Shown: positions 7,920 through 14,034 of the stretch, piece by piece
Layout: every line of letters starts with the position of its first letter
Numbering within the stretch: the stretch's first letter is position 1
NCBI GenBank assembly: GCA_017456765.1
Contig: JAFTIR010000025.1
Span: forward strand, 1-64,000
Source: Clostridia bacterium
GTDB lineage: Bacteria; Bacillota; Clostridia; Oscillospirales; CAG-382
Direction: 5' to 3'
DNA: 64,000 bases
Notes under the pieces: model-generated
What the model saw: only the letters and a program-made list of their open reading frames with translations
Told to the model about the DNA's origin: nothing
Databases searched by the model: none
Position numbers and translations under genes: made by a program

Positions 7920-7936
7920 TCTGTACTCTTTCTTTT
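7901..7936. terminator. Terminator hairpin overlapping the end of the RHH gene
   Basis: AAAGAGTACAGA (7901-7912) and TCTGTACTCTTT (7920-7931) form a perfect 12-bp stem followed by CTTTTT. The stem's left arm encodes the C-terminal residues of the RHH protein and the stop codon (7917-7919) is in the loop. The convergent propeller-AraC gene ends at 7936, so both genes may use it. Confidence 0.8.
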
Positions 7937-9618
7937 TATTCTTCGATGTGACACAGAGTCCGTCTGTACTCGGAGGGAGATATGCCCTCGCTTTGCGAAA
8001 ATACCTTGGAAAAATACGCCGAGCTTCCAAAGCCGCACTCCTGTGCTATCGTGCCAATGCTTGTGTCGCTGTTTATAAGCGCCTCTTTCGCCCTTGTGAG
8101 CTTTGCCTCTCTCGCATATTCAAGTATTGTAATTCCCGTTGTCTTTTTGAAAATATGCATCATATAGTAGAGGCTGACACCCGTCTTTTTCGCAATGTCT
8201 GCAACGCTTAACTCATTTACCAGATTTTCTTCGATGATACTCTTTATTTTATCAACAATCGGTGTGTGTATGTCATTTTTCACAGACACAGAACGAATAA
8301 GACTTATCATCTTAATAATAGTCTTTTCTTTGTCGCTACCCTCTTTTTCAAGACTTTTTACCAGCCTGTCAAGTCTGTCCGTCTCAATCTCCGACATATA
8401 CTCACAGTTTATGGGGTAGTAGTCGAATATTTTTTCAATAATCTTATCGGGGAATTTTTTAATAAGGTGCTGTGCAAGCTCCTTGTCCGAAAACTTGACA
8501 ATTTCGTTAAAGGGATTCTCGTCTTCGTTTTCGTATTTGCCGAGCTTTGAAATAATGTGACAAAGCCTGCTGTCGGGACTTGTTACCTTGCCGTTTATAA
8601 TGTCCTCTTCCGTAATCTTGGAATACAGAATTTCTCGTGCACAGGAATATACCGCATCAAATGAACTGAGGTTTCCGCCGCGCTCTCTGTCATAGATAAT
8701 ATAAATATATCCGTCATCTCCAACCGCCGCATCGGGATAAGAAACATATCTTTCATCAAGCAAAAGCTTGTATTTCCAGCTCTTTCCCTCGTCCTCCGAA
8801 AGAAATGCCGTAAGATGAGTTCTTCTTTTGGCAAGCGACATATCATGATTTATAAGCAGTATTCTTCCCGATTTCAGCCTTTTGATGAAGAATCTTGAGT
8901 CGGGACCGCCTATACCGCTGTCTTGTCCCTCAGTCCAGGTTTTTCCTCTGTCATAGGAATATGATACGCCTATTCCATAGTAGGTTCTGACATACATTGC
9001 AATCCTTCCGTCTTGCAGCTCAAGGAACATATGCTCATCAAAGCTTCTCTGCTTGACGCTTGCACCGCCATGCTTTACAAAGCTTTTTCCGTTGTCAACG
9101 CTCTTGTAGACAAAGGCTCTTCTATCGCTGTCGTCCTTGTCAGTATTAAAGGGGCCCGGAGTTTTGCCCGTGTGCCATACGGCTATCGGGAAAAACCATT
9201 CTCCCGTAGAAATAACCGTAGGCTTGTTCATCATAACGTCCTTGCCTATTCTGATTTCCTGTGACCATGTAAGCTCCCCGGCATCGGGGTCATCGCAGAT
9301 AACCGCATAAACTGCAGGATCCGGTGCGCATGACCAGATAAACCACAGCCTCTTTAACGGGTCTATCCACAGACACGGGTCGTAGCACCTGTGATTTTCA
9401 AGGTAAGCTGCAGCAATGGGCTCGCTGAAATTTATTCCGTCATCGGATTTTACAAGCATAACGTAATTTCCGATTTCCTCCATTGTTCCGCCCGAATAGA
9501 ATGCCGAAAATATTCTTCCTTTGGGAGTAACCTCAATTCCGGGAACACCCTGCCATATTCTTTTTGGTGTATAATAGCTTTCTAGTTGCTTTTTATCCGT
9601 TATAAACAATACCGTCAC
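7936..9618 (-). CDS. Sialidase-like beta-propeller fused to an AraC-type DNA-binding domain
   Basis: A 560-residue two-part protein. Residues ~20-340 are a sialidase/BNR-type propeller with Asp boxes at 173-180 (SVDNGKSF), 221-228 (SYDRGKTW) and 274-281 (SEDEGKSW). The motif RCYDPCLWIDPLKRLWFIW at ~77-95 is typical of bacterial exo-sialidase-like proteins. Residues ~345-450 are a helical linker. Residues 455-557 are an AraC domain with two helix-turn-helix motifs (LSVADIAKKTGVSLYYMMHI; IGTIAQECGFGSSAYFSKVF). There is no signal peptide or membrane segment, so the propeller is intracellular and probably senses, or cleaves, an imported glycan while the C-terminus binds DNA. The GTG at 9618 overlaps the likely GAGGTG ribosome binding site, so a TTG at 9609 may be the true start. 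Confidence 0.88.
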   Translation of the reverse strand: MTVLFITDKKQLESYYTPKRIWQGVPGIEVTPKGRIFSAFYSGGTMEEIGNYVMLVKSDDGINFSEPIAAAYLENHRCYDPCLWIDPLKRLWFIWSCAPDPAVYAVICDDPDAGELTWSQEIRIGKDVMMNKPTVISTGEWFFPIAVWHTGKTPGPFNTDKDDSDRRAFVYKSVDNGKSFVKHGGASVKQRSFDEHMFLELQDGRIAMYVRTYYGIGVSYSYDRGKTWTEGQDSGIGGPDSRFFIKRLKSGRILLINHDMSLAKRRTHLTAFLSEDEGKSWKYKLLLDERYVSYPDAAVGDDGYIYIIYDRERGGNLSSFDAVYSCAREILYSKITEEDIINGKVTSPDSRLCHIISKLGKYENEDENPFNEIVKFSDKELAQHLIKKFPDKIIEKIFDYYPINCEYMSEIETDRLDRLVKSLEKEGSDKEKTIIKMISLIRSVSVKNDIHTPIVDKIKSIIEENLVNELSVADIAKKTGVSLYYMMHIFKKTTGITILEYAREAKLTRAKEALINSDTSIGTIAQECGFGSSAYFSKVFSQSEGISPSEYRRTLCHIEE

Positions 9619-9699
9619 CTCGCCGCAATGTGTCTCTTTTATATTAAGTTTACCACAGATTTATATACATTTATATAACAAATTTGCTTTTATTAAAAC

Positions 9700-9737
9700 A
9701 AAAACGATATTACCGAAAAGCTGTAATACCGTTTTTA
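9700..9737 (-). terminator. Terminator of the MBL-fold hydrolase gene
   Basis: On the minus strand AAAAACGGTATTAC and GTAATATCGTTTTT form a stem with one mismatch and a T-run, nine bases after the stop codon of the gene ending at 9746. Confidence 0.75.
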
Positions 9738-9745
9738 TTATTAAA

Positions 9746-10510
9746 TCAAATAAGTTCAACATCGCCGTCATTGCAGATTTTTGCGTTAACCTGCTTTTCG
9801 GCAATAATCTTTTCGGCATCCTCGACGCTTCTGAGAATTTCTCTGCCGTGGTGGTTGAACAAAAGGCGTTTTACGTTTCTCGACTTTGCGTAGGCGCAGA
9901 CAACAGACACCGGATGATGTCCTGTTTCATGTATGAGCAAATCGCATCCGTCGCGTACAAGCTCATCAAGCTCATGGGGTACGCCAACGTCACCCGAATA
10001 AACAATTCTCTTGCCCTCCGCCTCGATAAGATACGAATACGAGTGCCAACCTCTTTCTCCCGTTTCTTTAAGATGCGTGTTGTGGAGTGCCGTAATGCGC
10101 ACATCTTCGTCCTCAAAAACAACACCGTCACGCACTTCATGCTCAATCATTTCAACGCCCTTTACCCTATGCGTGGGAGAAAGTGCCTTTATATGCTCAA
10201 ATTTTGCCGGGTCTGGGACATAAATATCGTAAGAATCGTTTATATGGGGTATTTTGTGCATCATATTTATTTTATGAATTGTAAAAATAAGATTTGCAAG
10301 TCCCCCGATATGGTCAATGTGCATATGAGAAAGAAAAATCGCCCTTATCTTTGAAATATCTATCCCCATACTGCAAGCCATGTGAGAGCAGTTTTCACCT
10401 GCGTCAAACCAGTAAACCTTGCCGTTTATTTCAAATGTAACGGCTTCGTGGTGTCTGCCGGGCATAGGCTCTGTGCCTGAGCATGAGCCGAGAATTGTGA
10501 GCTTTATCAT
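9746..10510 (-). CDS. MBL-fold metallo-hydrolase (RNase Z-like)
   Basis: A 254-residue metallo-beta-lactamase-fold hydrolase with the zinc motif SHMHIDHIGG (HxHxDH at 62-67) and later ligands in YSGDVGVP, HETGHHP and NHHG. The N-terminus (KLTILGSCSGTEPMPGRHHE) resembles ribonuclease Z/ElaC-type and ComEC-like hydrolases, but the ElaC exosite is not evident, so the substrate is not assigned. The ATG at 10510 has GGGGAG nine bases upstream. It lies downstream of a tRNA operon on the same strand, which is suggestive for a tRNA-processing enzyme, but the tRNA operon has its own terminator. Confidence 0.85.
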   Translation of the reverse strand: MIKLTILGSCSGTEPMPGRHHEAVTFEINGKVYWFDAGENCSHMACSMGIDISKIRAIFLSHMHIDHIGGLANLIFTIHKINMMHKIPHINDSYDIYVPDPAKFEHIKALSPTHRVKGVEMIEHEVRDGVVFEDEDVRITALHNTHLKETGERGWHSYSYLIEAEGKRIVYSGDVGVPHELDELVRDGCDLLIHETGHHPVSVVCAYAKSRNVKRLLFNHHGREILRSVEDAEKIIAEKQVNAKICNDGDVELI

Positions 10511-10536
10511 GTTTTTCAACTCCCCTTCTTATGGAC

Positions 10537-10648
10537 CTAAAACGGCTTTGCTTGTACCAAATCTTCTTCGGAATAATCCGAGACTACACACGAAACAAGG
10601 CTCAATGCGAAAATAAATATTAGAAGAACGCTAAATATCCTTTTCATT
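10537..10648 (-). pseudogene. Frameshifted 5' relic of the repeat lipoprotein gene
   Basis: The minus strand from the ATG at 10648 encodes MKRIFSVLL, then a one-base insertion near 10620-10625 shifts the frame. Restoring it gives the same signal peptide and lipobox as the gene at 7588 (FALSLVSCVVSDY). The homology continues 5' of the ATG through the same ribosome binding site and about 35 bases of leader (TCTTCCTCCGAGAATTTT on the plus strand). The repeats and the rest of the gene are missing. It is a partial duplication of the 6386-7588 locus, about 3 kb away. Confidence 0.8.
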
Positions 10649-10765
10649 TTTTCTTCCTCCGAGAATTTTCATGTTTTGATTATATCACTCAATGAAAGTG
10701 TTGTCAACTTGCTTCCCAAAAAAGTCTGCATTTGAGGGAAGAAGTAAGAGGTAAGAGGTAAAAAG

Positions 10766-10802
10766 AAAAAACCTTCCCGAACAAAGTTCAGGAAGGTTTT
10801 TT
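10766..10802 (-). terminator. Terminator of the Trp-Asp-Phe-Gly-Cys tRNA operon
   Basis: AAAAAACCTTCC and GGAAGGTTTTTT form a perfect 12-bp stem with an inner GAAC/GTTC pairing, directly at the 3' end of tRNA-Cys, with a T-run on the minus strand. Confidence 0.88.
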
Positions 10803-10876
10803 GGAGGCGCCACCCGGATTTGAACCGGGGCATAAAGGTTTTGCAGACCTCTGCCTTACCGCTTGGCTATGGCGCC
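10802..10876 (-). tRNA. tRNA-Cys (GCA)
   Basis: A 75-base tRNA on the minus strand. The acceptor GGCGCCA pairs with TGGCGCC, the anticodon loop CTGCAAA gives GCA, and the 3' TCCA is encoded. It is the last gene of the operon; its CCA abuts the terminator stem. Confidence 0.96.
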
Positions 10877-10883
10877 GAAAATA

Positions 10884-10959
10884 TGGAGCGGATTACGGGG
10901 CTCGAACCCGCCACCTCGACCTTGGCAAGGTCGCGCTCTACCAAATGAGCTAAATCCGC
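10884..10959 (-). tRNA. tRNA-Gly (GCC), second copy
   Basis: Identical over 76 bases to the tRNA-Gly at 160-235, including the encoded CCA. It is the fourth gene of the Trp-Asp-Phe-Gly-Cys operon. Confidence 0.96.
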
Positions 10960-10966
10960 AGGGATT

Positions 10967-11042
10967 TGGTGCCTCCGGTCGGAATTGAACCAACGACACG
11001 GGGATTTTCAGTCCCCTGCTCTACCAACTGAGCTACAGAGGC
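10967..11042 (-). tRNA. tRNA-Phe (GAA), second copy
   Basis: Identical over 76 bases to the tRNA-Phe at 239-314, with encoded CCA. The Phe-Gly pair is repeated as a unit; only the spacer differs (3 versus 7 bases). Confidence 0.96.
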
Positions 11043-11089
11043 ATATTCTTTCTCTGCAGGGCCGATACAGACAAGGAACAAAATTTTAC

Positions 11090-11166
11090 TGGCGACTCGG
11101 ATGGGGCTCGAACCCACGACCTCCAGCGTGACAGGCTGGCGTTCTAACCAACTGAACTACCGAGCC
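11090..11166 (-). tRNA. tRNA-Asp (GTC)
   Basis: A 77-base tRNA with acceptor GGCTCGG/CCGAGTC, anticodon loop CTGTCAC (GTC, aspartate), discriminator G and encoded CCA. Confidence 0.96.
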
Positions 11167-11184
11167 ATGGTTAGATAAAGATTT

Positions 11185-11221
11185 TTGCTTGCTTTTTCTT
11201 TTTTGGCAAAGAAAAAGCAAG
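11185..11221 (+). repeat. Hairpin of the dispersed repeat family between tRNA genes
   Basis: TTGCTTGCTTTTTCTTTTTT, then GGCAAAGAAAAAGCAAG, forms a long A+T-rich stem in the spacer between tRNA-Asp and tRNA-Trp. It matches the right-hand hairpin of the dispersed elements (compare 22239-22274 and 33786-33820), with A to G and T to C changes in paired positions (CTTAC.../...GTAAG versus CTTGC.../...GCAAG). Confidence 0.7.
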
Positions 11222-11297
11222 TGGCAGGGGAAGAAGGTCTCGAACCCACGACACGCGGTTTTGGAGACCGCTGCTCTACCAACTGAGCTATTCCCCT
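11222..11297 (-). tRNA. tRNA-Trp (CCA)
   Basis: A 76-base tRNA with acceptor AGGGGAA/TTCCCCT, anticodon loop CTCCAAA (CCA, tryptophan), discriminator G and encoded 3' CCA. It is the first gene of the operon. Confidence 0.96.
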
Positions 11298-11346
11298 GTG
11301 TCTTTTGCCACCCGGAAAAAGCCTCCCGAGCAACGATTGCTTAGGT

Positions 11347-11375
11347 AGTATAACACAAGCAAAATATTTTGTCAA
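11347..11375 (-). promoter_or_regulatory. Sigma-A promoter of the Trp-Asp-Phe-Gly-Cys tRNA operon
   Basis: On the minus strand, TTGACA (11370-11375), a 17-base spacer and TATACT (11347-11352) precede tRNA-Trp by 49 bases. The spacer resembles that of the promoter at 345-373 (both have ...ATTTTGCT...GTGT), so the two operon heads share ancestry. Confidence 0.88.
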
Positions 11376-11424
11376 GTCCTTTTTTATTTTTTTTAGTTTT
11401 TTTAACTACAGCGTCAAAAATCAA

Positions 11425-11450
11425 GGGGATACGTTATAATAACGTACCCC
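11425..11450 (-). terminator. Possible terminator of the split surface lipoprotein gene
   Basis: GGGGATACGTTA and TAACGTACCCC form a stem with one bulge, 45 bases past the stop codon at 11495. On the minus strand it is followed by TTGATTTTT, a weak T-tract. Confidence 0.5.
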
Positions 11451-11494
11451 CTCTTTTACATCACTGCTTAAAATCTGTATGCAAGATTCTCAGA

Positions 11495-12283
11495 TTATTT
11501 CTTCTTTTTTCTGAGAAATACAACCGCAATGATTGCTGCTGCGATTACAACTACTGCAACAACACCGAGAACTATGGGAAGTGTATAATCTGCTTCCTCT
11601 TCTACTTCTGCCTTCGGCTTATTGTTAACGGGAGTTGTATTAACATTTTCAACAACCGGTCCTATGGGTTCCTGTATTTCTTCCTGCGGAGGAACAATTG
11701 TATAGATAGCATTTTCAGCATCCATCTTATATACGGGTGCATCTGCTTTTCCTACACCGAAAGTATCTGCATCGAAGCCCTTGAGCACAGCAAATCTGTT
11801 CATAATATCCACAAACTCGCTGTCTGTAATGAGGCTGTCGGGACGGAACATATTATCGTCAACTCTGTCGATAAGACCGTTATCTGTTGCCCAAATAACT
11901 GCTTCGTAGTAATCGTCATAAATAACTACGTCAACAAAGATTGATTCGGATTCGCTCGAAGCAAAGCCGCCATCTGCTGTATAAAGCTTCTTGATAAAGT
12001 CTTTTCTTGTAAGCTTTTCTTCGGGAACAAATTCAACCTTATCAATCCAGAACTCGCCGCCCATGTTCTGGGGAAGAACAATCTTAATCTGCTTAACTGT
12101 GCCATACCAGCCGTCAAGTGTATACATATCGAATGTATATTCAATCTTTTCTTCACCGGAGCTGGGTTCTACATCAACAGTCATGCTTCTTTCTTCACTG
12201 AAGCCTTCGCCGTTATCGAAGTAAACTGTCATCTTGTAGTTGTCCTTGTTTTCCTCTGTCTTTTCATCGAATGCACTTCTCAT
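11495..12283 (-). CDS. 3' part of a frameshifted surface lipoprotein (SLH-like domain and C-terminal anchor)
   Basis: This 262-codon frame continues the gene that begins at 13890. It is open upstream of its first ATG and encodes a sensible continuation (PANDSIHG, then DAAAESSITSPVVNVPGV) up to the frameshift near 12402. It holds a carbohydrate-binding-like beta domain parallel to one in the 5' part (GGEFWIDKVEFVPE versus TGEFLIDSIEFVAD), an S-layer-homology-like domain (TRKDFIKKLY...YEAVIWATDNGLI...FRPDSLIT), a Pro-rich spacer, and a C-terminal hydrophobic anchor followed by FLRKKKK. It is unlikely to be translated alone, because the ATG at 12283 has no ribosome binding site. The full protein would be about 795 residues. 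Confidence 0.75.
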   Translation of the reverse strand: MRSAFDEKTEENKDNYKMTVYFDNGEGFSEERSMTVDVEPSSGEEKIEYTFDMYTLDGWYGTVKQIKIVLPQNMGGEFWIDKVEFVPEEKLTRKDFIKKLYTADGGFASSESESIFVDVVIYDDYYEAVIWATDNGLIDRVDDNMFRPDSLITDSEFVDIMNRFAVLKGFDADTFGVGKADAPVYKMDAENAIYTIVPPQEEIQEPIGPVVENVNTTPVNNKPKAEVEEEADYTLPIVLGVVAVVVIAAAIIAVVFLRKKKK

Positions 12284-12324
12284 TCTGACGATAAGATTTC
12301 TGTAAGCAACACCGGGAACATTAA

Positions 12325-13890
12325 CTACAGGAGAAGTAATTGAGCTTTCAGCCGCAGCATCAAGAATACCATGGATGCTGTCGTTAGCAGGTGCTTCTTC
12401 TGCGCCTCTTCGGCAACAGAAATGGGAGCGTAGGAGTATTCAAAGCCTGCCATTGTCCATGCAAGTGCCTTAGCTTCATCTTCAAACTTATACTTATGAG
12501 TTGTATCTTCAACCTTGGGAACATACTTTGTAACAGGCTTAAGAAGTGTGTTGTAATCAAACGCTTCACTGTCTGCAACAAACTCAATGCTATCAATCAG
12601 GAATTCGCCTGTAAGACGGTCTGTAATGTCGATTCTGAAGCCCTTGATGATGTCTGTCCACATTTCGCCGGACATATCAATTGCATAGTCAATATATTCG
12701 CCGTTTGAGCTCTGGTCAATGCTATGCTTTACGGAAGCAGCTTCAGAAAGTCCTGTACCGTTATTATAGAATATCTGGAAAACAAACTGACCTTCGTTAG
12801 CAGGAGTCTTGGCTTCAACAATATCATGCTTCATTCTAATCTTCAATGTCTTGAAGTTTTCAGCAGGAAGATTCAATATATCTGTGCAGTTAATTCTGGG
12901 GTCATTGGATGTTATAACACCGCGCATTGCACCTTCACCGGCAAAGGTCATGTCAAGCTGTCCGGCTGTCCAGGAATCTGTCATTTCCTTTGCATTGTTG
13001 AAATCCCACTTAAAGGGGTTATTATCAAATACAGGAATGCTATGTACAGAACAATGAACGGGAAGTGTGCTGATTAGCTTTTGGGCATTGCTCTTATACG
13101 GAACAAGGAAGGTTATCGGGTATTTTCTGTCTTCCTGTTCTTCACTGCTGGCTGTTTCATAAACAGCAAAAGAATCAAAGCTTTCAAGGTCAGAATTGAA
13201 TCTGACATTTATTGCTCCGGGGCTCTGGAATGCATAATATGCAACACTCTTAACCTCGTCGCCGAAAGTTACATCGCCTTTGCCGTTATACTTAAGAAGA
13301 ATACCGTCACCGACAATTACCTTTTCTGCTGTCTGAGCCTTGTACCAGGGAGTGGGATTGAGCTGAGTAGAAAAAGCGAGCTTTCCGATTGTTTTTACAG
13401 TCGAAGGAATATTTATATTTGTAAGATTTGTACTTTCAAAAGCACTGTCACCGATAGCTACAAGTCCTTCGGGAAGAACAACGTCGGTAAGGGCACTACA
13501 GCTCTGGAATGCACCTGCCTTCACCTCTACTACACCCTCGGGAATAACAACCTTTTTAAGAGTTGTATTACCAAGGAAAGCCGCCTCTCCGATAGTTTCT
13601 ACAGGACATTCGCCCAAAGCGGGATGAACGAGTTTTGCAGGAATTTCAAGCTCTTCTGCCTCACCTGTATATCCGACAATCTTGAGTCCGCCCGATGCGG
13701 AATACATATCCGTTTCAACTTCAAAAACTTTCTGTTCTTCGGGAACCTCATAAACATCGCCTGCAACTTGCATGAGCGGAGATTCAGGTAATTTTGTTGT
13801 TTCTTCGGGCTTGTATCTCTTACTTGTACAACCGGTAAGAACTGCCGCCGCTGCTACAAAGCAAAGTGCAGCTGTGAAAATCTTTTTCAT
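12325..13890 (-). CDS. 5' part of a frameshifted surface lipoprotein (BspA-type LRR)
   Basis: From the ATG at 13890 (AAGGAGC ribosome binding site) this frame has a lipoprotein signal with lipobox AVLTGC. It continues with BspA-type leucine-rich repeats (ETIGEAAFLGNTTLKKVVIP; VVEVKAGAFQSCSALTDVVL) over about residues 80-180, then one or two carbohydrate-binding-like beta domains. In-frame translation then runs into QKKHLLTTASMVF... and stops. Restoring one base near 12402 turns AEEAQKKH into AEEAPEEAPAND and joins it to the SLH-like part at 11495-12283. The joined protein would be a cell-wall-associated lipoprotein with an extra C-terminal membrane anchor. The break may be real or an assembly error. 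Confidence 0.75.
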   Translation of the reverse strand: MKKIFTAALCFVAAAAVLTGCTSKRYKPEETTKLPESPLMQVAGDVYEVPEEQKVFEVETDMYSASGGLKIVGYTGEAEELEIPAKLVHPALGECPVETIGEAAFLGNTTLKKVVIPEGVVEVKAGAFQSCSALTDVVLPEGLVAIGDSAFESTNLTNINIPSTVKTIGKLAFSTQLNPTPWYKAQTAEKVIVGDGILLKYNGKGDVTFGDEVKSVAYYAFQSPGAINVRFNSDLESFDSFAVYETASSEEQEDRKYPITFLVPYKSNAQKLISTLPVHCSVHSIPVFDNNPFKWDFNNAKEMTDSWTAGQLDMTFAGEGAMRGVITSNDPRINCTDILNLPAENFKTLKIRMKHDIVEAKTPANEGQFVFQIFYNNGTGLSEAASVKHSIDQSSNGEYIDYAIDMSGEMWTDIIKGFRIDITDRLTGEFLIDSIEFVADSEAFDYNTLLKPVTKYVPKVEDTTHKYKFEDEAKALAWTMAGFEYSYAPISVAEEAQKKHLLTTASMVFLMLRLKAQLLLL

Positions 13891-14034
13891 ACTTTTGCTC
13901 CTTATCATTATAGGGTTATGCTATTTTAACAGTGTAATTATAGCACAAGGGGTTTCAAAATTCAAGGGTAAATTTTATATTGTTGCATTTTACACAAAAG
14001 GTGTTTACAAATTTAGTAAATGTGACGAGAACGG

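Noticed and set aside
13081..13791. Plus-strand frame of 236 codons in the surface lipoprotein region
   Set aside because: Antisense to the LRR/CBM lipoprotein, with no ribosome binding site.
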